From: Microbacterium testaceum
GTDB lineage: Bacteria > Actinomycetota > Actinomycetes > Actinomycetales > Microbacteriaceae
DNA: 64,000 nucleotides
Assembly (NCBI RefSeq): GCF_029761935.1
Contig: NZ_CP121699.1
Coordinates: 372,001 to 436,000, forward strand
Reading direction: 5' to 3'
This document shows, piece after piece, positions 6,959-15,291 of this stretch. How positions within the stretch are numbered: the stretch's first letter is position 1; every line of letters starts with the position of its first letter. The notes beneath the pieces are model-generated. The model was not told the DNA's origin, did not search any database, and worked only from the letters and a program-made list of their open reading frames with translations. A program made the translations under genes and the position numbers.

Positions 6959-8461
6959 ATGGTCAACAGCACCGTCGAGAAGCTCAGCCCCACCCGGGTC
7001 AAGCTGCACATCACGGTTTCGCCCGACGAGCTCAAGCCGAGCATCGCCCACGCCTACGAGCACATCGCCCGCGACGTGCAGATCCCCGGCTTCCGCAAGG
7101 GTAAGGTGCCCGCGCCGATCATCGACCAGCGCATGGGCCGCGGCGCCGTCATCGAGCACGCCGTCAACGAAGGGCTCGACGGGTTCTACCGCGAGGCCGT
7201 CGAGGCCAACGACCTGCGCGTCATCGGTCGTCCGAACGCCGAGATCGTCGAGCTCCCCGAGCTCAAGGACTTCTCGGGCGACCTCATCGTCGACGTCGAG
7301 GTCGACGTTCGCCCCGAGTTCGACCTGCCCGCGTACGACTCGATCACGGTGACGGTCGACGCCGCCGAGGTCGACGAGGCCGGTATCGACGCCGAGCTCG
7401 ACCGCCTGCGTGCGCGCTTCGGCACGCTGATCACGGTCGACCGTCCCGCCAAGACCGGTGACTTCGTCGAGCTCGACCTGGTCGCCACGATCGACGGCAA
7501 CGAGATCGACCGCGCCGAGGGCGTGTCGTACGAGATCGGCTCGGGCGAACTGCTCGAGGGCATCGATGAGGCCATCGAGTCGCTCACGGCCGACGAGCAG
7601 ACCACGTTCCGTTCGAAGCTGGTCGGCGGCGAGCACGCCGGTGAAGAGGCCGAGGTCTCGGTCACCATCACCGCCGTCAAGGAGCGCGAGCTCCCCGAGG
7701 CCGACGACGACTTCGCGCAGATGGCGTCGGAGTTCGACACCATCGCCGAGCTGCGCGAGTCGCTCAGCGAGCGCGTGTCGCAGCAGTCCGTCTTCACCCA
7801 GGGTTCGGCCGCGCGCGACAAGTTCATCGAGGCGCTCCTCGAGGCCGTCGAGATCCCGGTTCCGCCGCAGCTCATCGAGGACGAGGTGCACCAGCACCTC
7901 GAGGGCGAGAACCGCCTCGAAGACGACGAGCACCGCGCCGAGGTCACCGAAGCGAGCGAGAAGCAGTTCCGCACGCAGATGGTGCTCGACAAGATCGCCG
8001 AAGACGCCAACGTCCAGGTGTCGCAGGACGAGCTGACCCAGTACCTGATCCAGTCGGCCGCGCAGTACAACATGGCGCCGCAGGACTTCGTCAACGCGCT
8101 GCAGCAGGGCAACCAGCTGCCCGCGCTCGTCGGTGAGGTCGCTCGCAACAAGGCCCTCGCGATCGCGCTCGGCAAGGTCACCGTCGTCGACACCGACGGC
8201 AAGCCCGTCGACCTGACCGGTTTCGTCGCCGTCGAGGGCGAAGAGCCCGTCGAGGGTGACGACGCTGCGGACGAGGCTCCCGCCGAGGAGGCCGCCGTTG
8301 AGGAGGCTCCCGCGAAGGCTCCCGCCAAGAAGCGCGCCCCCGCGAAGAAGAAGGCCGACGCTGACGAGGCGCCCGCCGCGGAGGAGGCCCCCGCGAAGGC
8401 TCCCGCCAAGAAGCGCGCCCCCGCCAAGAAGAAGACCGACGAAGCCGCCGACAGCGAGTAA
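6959..8461 (+). CDS. tig: Trigger factor with a Lys/Ala/Pro-rich C-terminal tail
   Basis: 500 residues from ATG 6959, preceded by GAGGAG. The ribosome-binding domain holds the signature [12 protein letters not shown] (about residues 41-52), followed by the PPIase-like domain (TGDFVELDL) and the helical chaperone arms. It binds at the ribosome exit tunnel and shields nascent chains. The family is usually 430-470 residues; the excess is a tail after about residue 425, made of two near-identical blocks built on [18 protein letters not shown], followed by an acidic end. The tail resembles histone H1/HupB tails and may bind RNA or ribosomes. The clpP1-clpP2-clpX block downstream on the same strand is a common neighbour. 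Confidence 0.97.
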   Translation: MVNSTVEKLSPTRVKLHITVSPDELKPSIAHAYEHIARDVQIPGFRKGKVPAPIIDQRMGRGAVIEHAVNEGLDGFYREAVEANDLRVIGRPNAEIVELPELKDFSGDLIVDVEVDVRPEFDLPAYDSITVTVDAAEVDEAGIDAELDRLRARFGTLITVDRPAKTGDFVELDLVATIDGNEIDRAEGVSYEIGSGELLEGIDEAIESLTADEQTTFRSKLVGGEHAGEEAEVSVTITAVKERELPEADDDFAQMASEFDTIAELRESLSERVSQQSVFTQGSAARDKFIEALLEAVEIPVPPQLIEDEVHQHLEGENRLEDDEHRAEVTEASEKQFRTQMVLDKIAEDANVQVSQDELTQYLIQSAAQYNMAPQDFVNALQQGNQLPALVGEVARNKALAIALGKVTVVDTDGKPVDLTGFVAVEGEEPVEGDDAADEAPAEEAAVEEAPAKAPAKKRAPAKKKADADEAPAAEEAPAKAPAKKRAPAKKKTDEAADSE

Positions 8462-8472
8462 GTCGTGACGAA

Positions 8473-8506
8473 GGGGGCGGATGCCGTGGCATCCGCCCCC
8501 TTTTCC
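8473..8506 (+). terminator. Intrinsic terminator of tig
   Basis: A 13-bp perfect stem, GGGGGCGGATGCC with GGCATCCGCCCCC, has a 2-base gap at the tip and is followed by TTTT. It starts 11 bp after the tig stop. Confidence 0.88.
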
Positions 8507-8540
8507 GTCCCCGGGCGCCGTCCGGGGGAACGACCCCGCT

Positions 8541-8593
8541 GAGTGTCCAGAACACTCGGACCGCATCTCGAGCGTCCCGGGGTGTTCTGAACA
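8541..8593. repeat. Stem-loop repeat family B, copy 1
   Basis: Imperfect inverted arms TGTCCAGAACACTCGGAC (8544-8561) and GTCCCGGGGTGTTCTGAACA (8574-8593). A related element starting GAGTGTCCA and ending in a GGAC arm is at 26474-26529. Confidence 0.6.
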
Positions 8594-8639
8594 TGCAGTG
8601 CGTGAGCGTGGGATCAGAACGATGATGAGGATGCGACAC

Positions 8640-9128
8640 ATGAACGACTGGCAGAGCAGGGTGGATGCCGTCTGGGCCCATGACACGCTGAGCCCCGAGC
8701 TCGTGATCGAGCGGATCGATGAGCTCGCCACCGAGCGCCCGGCGGACGATGCGGTGGCGCTGTTCGAACGCGCCGGGGCGCGCGACTCGGCCGGCGTCGA
8801 AGACGAGGCGGAGGTGCTGTACCGCCGCGCCCTGGAGATCGGGCTCGACGACGAGCGACGCACGCGGGCGACGATCCAACTCGCGAGCACGATCCGCAAC
8901 CTCGGCAAGACCGAAGAGTCGCTCGCGATGCTCGAGGCGGAGTACGAGCGCGAACCGCGCGGGCCTCTGCACGACGCGGCCGCCGCCTTCTACGCCCTCG
9001 CGCTCGTGTCGAACGGCAAGCCCGAGCGGGCGGCATCCATCGCCCTTCAGGCCCTCGCCCCGCACCTGCCGCGCTATGCCCGTTCTGTGACGGGATATGC
9101 GCGAGAAATCGCCGACAACGCGCGCTGA
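8640..9128 (+). CDS. Tetratricopeptide-repeat protein (TPR_5-like)
   Basis: 162 residues, all helical. Repeats are visible at [20 protein letters not shown], a following [15 protein letters not shown], and [18 protein letters not shown], the pattern of the small actinobacterial TPR_5 group. No signal peptide, so probably a cytoplasmic scaffold of unknown partner. Four in-frame ATGs (8622, 8625, 8631, 8640) are possible; 8640 is favoured because GAGG lies about 9 bp ahead of it and conserved sequence begins there. It sits between tig and clpP1. Confidence 0.75.
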   Translation: MNDWQSRVDAVWAHDTLSPELVIERIDELATERPADDAVALFERAGARDSAGVEDEAEVLYRRALEIGLDDERRTRATIQLASTIRNLGKTEESLAMLEAEYEREPRGPLHDAAAAFYALALVSNGKPERAASIALQALAPHLPRYARSVTGYAREIADNAR

Positions 9129-9205
9129 TCCGCCCGCGGCGAACACGGCATCCCGCTCCGGAACGCGCCGGTAGATTCATTTCAGATCACGGAAGAGGAG
9201 CACAC

Positions 9206-9790
9206 ATGCCCGAACCCCTTATGGCAACGAGCGTCTTCGACAGACTGCTCAAGGACCGCATCATCTGGCTCGGTTCCGAGGTGCGCGACGACAACGCCAA
9301 CGAGATCTGCGCCAAGATCCTGCTGCTTGCCGCAGAAGACCCGCAGAAGGACATCTACCTCTACATCAACTCACCCGGCGGCTCGATCACGGCCGGTATG
9401 GCGATCTACGACACGATGCAGTTCGTGCCGAACGACATCGTCACCGTCGGTATCGGCATGGCGGCCTCGATGGGCCAGCTGCTGCTGACCAGCGGCACCA
9501 AGGGCAAGCGCTACATCACGCCGAACGCGCGCGTGCTGCTGCACCAGCCCCACGGTGGCTTCGGTGGAACGTCGAGCGACATCCAGACGCAGGCGCAGCT
9601 CATCCTCGACATGAAGCGCCGTCTCGCCGAGATCACCGCGGCCCAGACCGGCAAGAGCGTCGAGCAGATCAACGCCGACGGTGACCGCGACCGCTGGTTC
9701 ACCGCTCAGGAAGCCCTCGAGTACGGCTTCGTCGACCACATGCGCGAGCACGCCACCGACGTCACCGGCGGCGGCGGAACCGCGGCCTGA
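9206..9790 (+). CDS. clpP1: ATP-dependent Clp protease proteolytic subunit ClpP1
   Basis: 194 residues starting at ATG 9206 behind GAGGAG. The serine-protease triad is Ser88 (GMAASMG), His113 (LLHQP) and Asp162 (RDRWF), with the oxyanion loop SPGGS at 56-60. With ClpP2 it should form the mixed tetradecamer found in actinobacteria and dock the ATPases ClpX or ClpC for regulated proteolysis. clpP2 follows after 23 bp, so the two are co-transcribed. TAGATT near 9172 is a plausible -10. Confidence 0.96.
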   Translation: MPEPLMATSVFDRLLKDRIIWLGSEVRDDNANEICAKILLLAAEDPQKDIYLYINSPGGSITAGMAIYDTMQFVPNDIVTVGIGMAASMGQLLLTSGTKGKRYITPNARVLLHQPHGGFGGTSSDIQTQAQLILDMKRRLAEITAAQTGKSVEQINADGDRDRWFTAQEALEYGFVDHMREHATDVTGGGGTAA

Positions 9791-9813
9791 GCCGAGAGGA
9801 AAAGGACACCATC

Positions 9814-10476
9814 ATGAACATCCCCACTTTCGGCGGCGCCGCATCGCACATGCCTTCGAGCCGCTACGTCCTTCCTCAGTTCGAGGAGCGCACGGCCTAC
9901 GGCTACAAGCGCCAGGACCCCTATAACAAGCTGTTCGAAGACCGCGTAATCTTCCTCGGCGTGCAGGTCGACGACGCGTCGGCCGATGACGTCATGGCCC
10001 AGCTGCTCGTGCTCGAGTCGCAGGACCCCGACCGCGACATCATCATGTACATCAACTCGCCCGGTGGCTCGTTCACGGCCATGACGGCGATCTACGACAC
10101 GATGCAGTACGTCTCGCCGCAGATCCAGACGGTCGTGCTCGGTCAGGCCGCCTCCGCGGCATCCGTGCTGCTGGCCGCCGGCGCCCCCGGCAAGCGTCTC
10201 GCCCTGCCGAACGCCCGCATCCTGATCCACCAGCCCGCCATGGGCGAGGCCGGACACGGACAGGCGTCCGACATCGAGATTCAGGCGCAGGAGATCCTCC
10301 GCATGCGCACCTGGCTCGAAGAGACCATGGCGCGCCACACCGGTCAGGACGTCGCGAAGGTCAACAAGGACATCGACCGCGACAAGATCCTCTCGGCCGC
10401 CGAGGCGATGGAGTACGGCATCGTCGACCAGGTGCTCACGACCCGCAAGCGCACCCCGGCGGCCCTCACCGCCTGA
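9814..10476 (+). CDS. clpP2: ATP-dependent Clp protease proteolytic subunit ClpP2
   Basis: 220 residues. Catalytic Ser114 lies in GQAASAA and His139 in LIHQP, with Asp in IDRDKIL and the SPGGS loop at 82-86. The N-terminus is about 25 residues longer than ClpP1, as in other actinobacterial ClpP2 subunits, and may be processed. It is co-transcribed with clpP1 and followed by a strong terminator, separating it from clpX. Confidence 0.96.
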   Translation: MNIPTFGGAASHMPSSRYVLPQFEERTAYGYKRQDPYNKLFEDRVIFLGVQVDDASADDVMAQLLVLESQDPDRDIIMYINSPGGSFTAMTAIYDTMQYVSPQIQTVVLGQAASAASVLLAAGAPGKRLALPNARILIHQPAMGEAGHGQASDIEIQAQEILRMRTWLEETMARHTGQDVAKVNKDIDRDKILSAAEAMEYGIVDQVLTTRKRTPAALTA

Positions 10477-10490
10477 CGCGCTCGCGACAC

Positions 10491-10532
10491 GACGAAGCCC
10501 CGCAGACCCGTTTCGGTCTGCGGGGCTTCGTC
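10491..10532 (+). terminator. Intrinsic terminator after clpP2
   Basis: An 18-bp perfect stem (GACGAAGCCCCGCAGACC with its complement, 6-base loop CGTTTC) follows the clpP2 stop by 14 bp. No long T tract follows, as is common in high-GC genomes. Confidence 0.88.
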
Positions 10533-10832
10533 GCGCGTTGGGGGTTGTCGTGCGCGGGGCTCCGGACCGCGAGACCGCATCTGGGTGACGAATCGGCGTC
10601 ACGCTGCAACGGACGCGTCAGCGAGATGCCGTCTCGGCGCCGCCTGCCGCCGCGGCGGGGTGGCCACAGCGGCAGCTCGACGTGCGCGACGATCGGGTGC
10701 GAGACCGGATGCCGGGAGTCCGCCGTGGGCGATCACGACACCGCCGCGCGCGCGAATGCCCTTGGATCACCCGGGCTCGGGTTAGGCTCGGGTAACACAC
10801 CGGCGGGGGCCGGGTGACGGGAGGAACCGGCC
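10533..10832. other. Intergenic region between clpP2 and clpX
   Basis: No convincing gene is seen in these 300 bp. Short open frames exist on both strands but lack start signals and recognisable sequence. A TANNNT element, TAGGCT, at 10783-10788 within a GGCTCGGGT direct repeat probably serves clpX, giving a leader of roughly 35-40 nt. Confidence 0.55.
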
Positions 10833-12101
10833 ATGGCACGTATCGGTGAGAGCGCCGACCTGTTCAAGTGCTCCTTCTGCGGCAAGAGCCAGAAGCAGGT
10901 ACAGCAGCTGATCGCCGGTCCGGGCGTCTACATCTGCGACGAGTGCGTCGAGCTCTGCAACGAGATCATCGAAGAGCGCATGGCCGAATCGTCGGCCGGG
11001 GAGGTCGCCGAGTTCGACCTGCCCAAGCCGCGCGAGATCTTCTCGTTCCTCGAGGAGTACGTCGTCGGGCAGGAGCCCGCCAAGCGCGCCCTCGCCGTGG
11101 CCGTCTACAACCACTACAAGCGCGTGCGCTCGCACGGCACCCTTCAGCCCGCGGAGCAGCGCGCCGAAGAGATCGACATCGCCAAGAGCAACATCCTGCT
11201 GCTCGGGCCCACCGGTTGCGGCAAGACCTACCTCGCCCAGACCCTCGCGAAGCGCCTCAACGTGCCCTTCGCGGTCGCCGATGCCACCGCCCTCACCGAG
11301 GCCGGCTACGTCGGTGAAGACGTCGAGAACATCCTGCTGAAGCTCCTGCAGGCCGCCGACTTCGACGTCAAGCGCGCCGAGACCGGCATCATCTACATCG
11401 ACGAGGTCGACAAGATCGCCCGCAAGGCCGAGAACCCCTCGATCACGCGCGACGTGTCGGGCGAGGGCGTGCAGCAGGCGCTGCTGAAGATCCTCGAGGG
11501 AACGGTCGCTTCGGTTCCGCCGCAGGGCGGCCGCAAGCACCCGCACCAGGAGTTCATCCAGATCGACACGACGAACGTCCTGTTCATCGTGGCCGGGGCC
11601 TTCGCGGGTCTCGAAGAGATCATCTCGGCACGCGTCGGCAAGCACGGCGTCGGTTTCGGCGCTCCGCTGCAGCGCAAGGAAGACGCGCCCGACCTGTTCA
11701 GCGAGGCCCTGCCCGAGGATCTTCACAAGTTCGGCCTGATCCCCGAGTTCATCGGTCGCCTGCCCGTCGTGGCATCCGTCTCGCCCCTGGATCAGGACGC
11801 GTTGATGGAGATCCTCACGGCACCGCGCAACGCGCTGGTCAAGCAGTACCAGCGGATGTTCGAGCTCGACGGTGTGCAGCTCGAGTTCGAAGAGGACGCG
11901 CTGCGCGCGATCGCCGACCTCGCCGTTCTGCGGAAGACCGGCGCGCGCGGTCTGCGCGCGATCCTCGAAGACGTCCTGGGCCCGATCATGTTCGACGTGC
12001 CCTCGGCCGACGACATCGCTAAGGTCGTCATCACGCGTGCGGCCGTCGAAGACCGCGCGCAGCCGACCATCGTGCTGGCGCAGAAGCGACGGAGCGCGTA
12101 A
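10833..12101 (+). CDS. clpX: ATP-dependent Clp protease ATP-binding subunit ClpX
   Basis: 422 residues, the usual ClpX length. The N-terminal zinc finger uses Cys13, Cys16, Cys35 and Cys38 (CSFC...CDEC) and binds adaptors and substrates. The AAA+ module has Walker A GPTGCGKT (125-132) and Walker [10 protein letters not shown] with Asp190-Glu191, plus a GAFAGL region near the IGF-type ClpP docking loop. It unfolds tagged proteins and feeds them to ClpP1P2, encoded just upstream. GAGG precedes the ATG. Confidence 0.97.
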   Translation: MARIGESADLFKCSFCGKSQKQVQQLIAGPGVYICDECVELCNEIIEERMAESSAGEVAEFDLPKPREIFSFLEEYVVGQEPAKRALAVAVYNHYKRVRSHGTLQPAEQRAEEIDIAKSNILLLGPTGCGKTYLAQTLAKRLNVPFAVADATALTEAGYVGEDVENILLKLLQAADFDVKRAETGIIYIDEVDKIARKAENPSITRDVSGEGVQQALLKILEGTVASVPPQGGRKHPHQEFIQIDTTNVLFIVAGAFAGLEEIISARVGKHGVGFGAPLQRKEDAPDLFSEALPEDLHKFGLIPEFIGRLPVVASVSPLDQDALMEILTAPRNALVKQYQRMFELDGVQLEFEEDALRAIADLAVLRKTGARGLRAILEDVLGPIMFDVPSADDIAKVVITRAAVEDRAQPTIVLAQKRRSA

Positions 12102-12143
12102 CCCGCTCCGCTCACACCTTCACCTACGGACCGGGGGGACCGA

Positions 12144-13340
12144 ATGGATGTCGATACCGACCAGCTGTCGCTTGCGCAGCAGGTGCTCGAGAGGCAGGCC
12201 GAACACGGGCAGGCGATCGGGGAACACCTCGAAACGTACGCCCGCCTGAATGCGGGAGAGTTGGGCCTCATCCTGCAGCTGTTTCAGCCGATCAGCGACG
12301 GCATCGTCGACGTCGGAAAACGCGTGGCCGACATGTCGTCGCAGGCTTTCGGCATCGGCACCGAGCGGATGGGCGAGACGGTCGCCGCGTACCGCGCTGC
12401 CGAGCAGACGGCGCACGACGCGATCGCTCAGGTCGCCGCGTCTCTCGGCGTCGACACGCCGCCGTATGCGCCTGGCACCGCGCCGATTCTCGGCGCTGCA
12501 CAGGGCGGGGCATCGAGACGCTACGGCGAGCCCGACGGGAACCTGTTCAACCAAGCCTTCTGGGACGGCTACTCGGCCGTCGAGTGGGCCGACGGGACGG
12601 CATCGGGAATCTCCGACCGCGTGGGAGACGGACTCTCCGCGTCTCGAACGGTCACCGAGAAGCAGGACGTGCGCTCCTTCCTCTCTCGACCCCAGGGCGA
12701 GGATCCCGAGATCGAGAGCATCCGTTGGAAGGCTGGTCCGATCTTCGGCGGAGTGGACTGGCTCTTCGAAGAGCTCGTCGGCTACTCACTATTGGAAGAG
12801 GTGACGAAGCCCTTCTCGGGCGACTGGGAGCGCATGCGCGAGGCACAGTTCGCCTGGACGCACGCGGGGGACGCCATGAGCGCGATCGGTCAGAACGCGA
12901 TGGGGCTTCTGCCGCCCCTCGCGTCGTGGACCGGCAAGGGCTCCGAGGCGTTCGTCGCGGCGGCCGGCGTGATGTCGCAGGCCCACACCGTCGTGGCAGG
13001 ACCCGCGGGCACCGTGGCGACGGCGATCAAGGTGCTGATCCTGCTGTGCAAAGAAGCCGTCGGTCGGATCTTGAAGATCCTGGCTCGGCTGTCGGAAGAT
13101 CTTCTTCGTATTGCCGCAGCCGCAGCCGTGCCGGTCGGTGGCTGGGTCGTGGCGGCGGTGAATGCAGGAGTTACGGTCTACAAGCTCATCGAGGATGCAC
13201 GATGGGCGTACAAGTGGATCAACATGATTTACGACCTCGTATCCGGAATGGTGAGCAACATCGGCACGATGACGGACAGTGCGATGCGAATGGCTGATCT
13301 TTACGAGGGACTTGCTCGCGGTGCGGCGGTGAGAGTTTGA
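12144..13340 (+). CDS. Type VII-like (WXG/ESX) large helical protein
   Basis: 398 residues and first gene of a four-gene coupled cassette. Residues 1-100 are helical and LXG/ESX-like. Residues 237-280 (AWTHAGDAMSAIGQ, then WTGKGSEAF with W262-T-G) match a WXG100-type hairpin. The segment 285-350 is strongly hydrophobic and could insert into membrane; a helix near the end (KWINMIYDLVSGM) is amphipathic. No enzymatic toxin domain is recognised. A GGGGG run 6 bp before the ATG may serve as ribosome site. Likely a secreted substrate or partner of a type VII system encoded elsewhere; the exact role is unknown. Confidence 0.65.
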   Translation: MDVDTDQLSLAQQVLERQAEHGQAIGEHLETYARLNAGELGLILQLFQPISDGIVDVGKRVADMSSQAFGIGTERMGETVAAYRAAEQTAHDAIAQVAASLGVDTPPYAPGTAPILGAAQGGASRRYGEPDGNLFNQAFWDGYSAVEWADGTASGISDRVGDGLSASRTVTEKQDVRSFLSRPQGEDPEIESIRWKAGPIFGGVDWLFEELVGYSLLEEVTKPFSGDWERMREAQFAWTHAGDAMSAIGQNAMGLLPPLASWTGKGSEAFVAAAGVMSQAHTVVAGPAGTVATAIKVLILLCKEAVGRILKILARLSEDLLRIAAAAAVPVGGWVVAAVNAGVTVYKLIEDARWAYKWINMIYDLVSGMVSNIGTMTDSAMRMADLYEGLARGAAVRV

Positions 13341-13843
13341 TGGCCCCAATGCATGACGCGTTTCCAGATCACATCCCCGGACCCGACGACGAGCGTCTGG
13401 TCGGTGACTTCCGAACCATGGCCGAGACTTTTGCACGTTTGCTGCAAGAGGACGTCGAGCGTGAGGATCGGCGGTCCGCCATCGAGGCGGAGGCGCGACG
13501 AGAAGCCGACGAGAGTCGCGCGGCCCGCGCTCGCGCGGGCGAAATGGGCGCGGATTGGCGCATCGTGCAGTCTCGGATCGATCTAGGCGAGACAAGTTTG
13601 CGCGCGGTTTTCGGAGGAGACGACCAGAGCGCGGCGGCGCAAGCGTTGCGCAAGATGTCACTGGACAACGTGCGCTCGCTTCGCGACTCCTGGAACGAGG
13701 CCGACGATGGAGAAGAATCGGACACTAACCGCACCGCGCCCGACGCCGAGTTCGACGCTGCCGTTCGACAATCGCGGGAGCGCCACGCTGAGGCATTGAC
13801 CAAGATCCGCGACGCGCTGGACCTCGCGCGTCGCGGACCGTGA
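13340..13843 (+). CDS. Hypothetical helical protein of the type VII-like cassette
   Basis: 167 residues from ATG 13340, which overlaps the previous stop as TGATG. It is highly charged and coiled-coil-like (ETFARLLQEDVEREDRRS and later EARREADESRAARA), with no signal peptide or membrane segment. It may be a chaperone for a neighbouring WXG-type protein, judged only from position and helicity. No known family recognised. Codon use is less GC-rich at third positions than in clpX. Confidence 0.6.
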   Translation: MAPMHDAFPDHIPGPDDERLVGDFRTMAETFARLLQEDVEREDRRSAIEAEARREADESRAARARAGEMGADWRIVQSRIDLGETSLRAVFGGDDQSAAAQALRKMSLDNVRSLRDSWNEADDGEESDTNRTAPDAEFDAAVRQSRERHAEALTKIRDALDLARRGP

Positions 13844-13860
13844 AGAGGAGCATTGAATCA

Positions 13861-14151
13861 ATGACGATCTTCTCCATCAAGCCGGACAGTCTTATCGACA
13901 CGGCGTCCTCGATCGATGCCGCGGCGCACCGCATTGCGTCTGAGACGGCAACACTCTCATCTGCCCGCGACGCGCTCCTTGGCGCATGGAAGGGCGAAGC
14001 GGCGACCTCCTACGCCGCCAAGCAGACGACCTGGCTCAACGACGTGACTCACATGGTTGATGTCGGCCGTGCGGCCGCCGAAGCTGCCCGCGTGGCCGCC
14101 CAGGCATACCGCGATGCTGATGACGCCGTCGCGAGAGCGTGGTCGCTGTGA
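13861..14151 (+). CDS. WXG100 family protein
   Basis: 96 residues with the EsxA/B layout: two helices joined by the turn WKGEAA near residue 43-48, preceded by IDAAAHRIA and followed by a long helix ending in AYRDADDAVARAW. AAGAGGAG lies 10 bp ahead of the ATG at 13861, which decides it over the in-frame GTG at 13840. WXG100 proteins are secreted as dimers by type VII systems and act as chaperones or effectors. Confidence 0.8.
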   Translation: MTIFSIKPDSLIDTASSIDAAAHRIASETATLSSARDALLGAWKGEAATSYAAKQTTWLNDVTHMVDVGRAAAEAARVAAQAYRDADDAVARAWSL

Positions 14152-14717
14152 CCTCGAGAGATCGCGGCGAGGACGCGCACGTCGCCCCGCTTCGGTGGAA
14201 CGGAATCGATCCCGGCGGGGCACGGCTCGTCGTGAACGAAGATCCTGTCGACCTTCTCCGCACGGCGGTAGACGTGCTCGTGCGCTCCGGTTTCGTAGAC
14301 GGCGGTGATGCTTATGCGAACGCCATCCGCCAGCTCGGCTCGGAGTGGGTTGTGCGTGACGTTCGCCTCGGAGACATCAAACAGTCACGGAAGCGGAGCG
14401 TGCTGGAATTCTTCGCCGAGGGCACGGGGCTGGAGTTCTTTCCGCGGTTCTGGCGTGGCGCGACTCCGACCCTCGTCGTCGCTGCAGCCCGGTCGCTAGG
14501 TGACGCGTCAGAGCTCGTGGTCTATCCGCATTACTCGACCCGCGGTGGCTCGTACGCCAACGACGCCGCCCCTCTCCTCCGGGGAGCGGTCACGGAGATT
14601 ACCGATCTGTACCGTTCGAGAAACCGGCTCGTCTCCAGCGAGAAGCTGCTCTCCATCAAGAACGACGGCTCACCGGCGTCGCAAGCAGTCGTGCGCGAGG
14701 TGCTCGGCTGGCGCTGA
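14148..14717 (+). CDS. Hypothetical protein, last gene of the type VII-like cassette
   Basis: 189 residues from GTG 14148, which shares GTGA with the WXG100 stop. It is an alpha/beta soluble protein with LVVAAARSLGDASELVVYPHYSTRGG and ends in VVREVLGWR. No family is recognised. As the last gene of an ESX-type cassette it could be an immunity or cytoplasmic accessory protein; this rests on position alone. Confidence 0.65.
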   Translation: MTSRDRGEDAHVAPLRWNGIDPGGARLVVNEDPVDLLRTAVDVLVRSGFVDGGDAYANAIRQLGSEWVVRDVRLGDIKQSRKRSVLEFFAEGTGLEFFPRFWRGATPTLVVAAARSLGDASELVVYPHYSTRGGSYANDAAPLLRGAVTEITDLYRSRNRLVSSEKLLSIKNDGSPASQAVVREVLGWR

Positions 14718-14730
14718 CGCGCACGGCAAG

Positions 14731-15249
14731 ATGGAGAACGTGCTCTCCGACCTCGATCTGCCCACGACGGTGACCGCCCGCATCGGCGAGGTGACCGTCC
14801 GCCGGGCGAAGCCGACCGACCTGCCCGCGTTGATGGCGCTCCTGGCAGATGACCCCGTCAGTGCGGCGCGCGGCGATCGCGCCGATGCCTCGGACGAGGG
14901 AACGTACGCCACCGCATTGCGGAGCGTCCTCGAGGCGCCGTTGAATGATCTGATCGTCGTCGACGACGCGGCGGGGGTGGTGATCGGCACCCTGCAACTC
15001 ACTGTCATCCCCGGCATGGCACGTCAGGGGGCCACCCGGCTGCTCGTCGAGGCGGTCAGGGTGTCTTCGAGTGTGCGTTCCGGTGGGATCGGCAGCGCGG
15101 TGATGCGCTGGGTGATGCACGTCGCCGCACCCGCGACCGGCGCGGCCCTCGTGCAGCTGACCTCCGACGCTGCGCGCGTGGACGCCCACCGGTTCTACAC
15201 GCGTCTCGGTTTCGCCGACTCGCACGTCGGCTTCAAGTACGCACTCTGA
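14731..15249 (+). CDS. GNAT family N-acetyltransferase
   Basis: 172 residues. The GNAT fold shows as VTVRRAKPTDLPALMALL at the start, an acetyl-CoA-binding region VSSSVRSGGIGSAVMRW (the usual R/Q-x-x-G-x-G/A), and the end DAHRFYTRLGFADSHVGFKYAL, where RFYTRLGF is the classical motif B. It transfers an acetyl group to an unknown amine. ATG 14731 is taken as start; GTG 14740 is an alternative. It is 13 bp beyond the type VII-like cassette but unrelated in family. Confidence 0.88.
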   Translation: MENVLSDLDLPTTVTARIGEVTVRRAKPTDLPALMALLADDPVSAARGDRADASDEGTYATALRSVLEAPLNDLIVVDDAAGVVIGTLQLTVIPGMARQGATRLLVEAVRVSSSVRSGGIGSAVMRWVMHVAAPATGAALVQLTSDAARVDAHRFYTRLGFADSHVGFKYAL

Positions 15250-15291
15250 CGCTACGTGCCCGGACGCCGAGAGCGGCCGGGCACGTCGACC

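Noticed and set aside
6824..8908. Open frame on the reverse strand across tRNA-Pro and tig
   Set aside because: It spans a tRNA gene and trigger factor in the antisense direction and has repetitive Leu/Gly/Asp composition; not a gene.
10545..10839. Short open frames between clpP2 and clpX
   Set aside because: Arg-rich composition, no ribosome site and no similarity to known proteins; they fit GC-rich chance frames.
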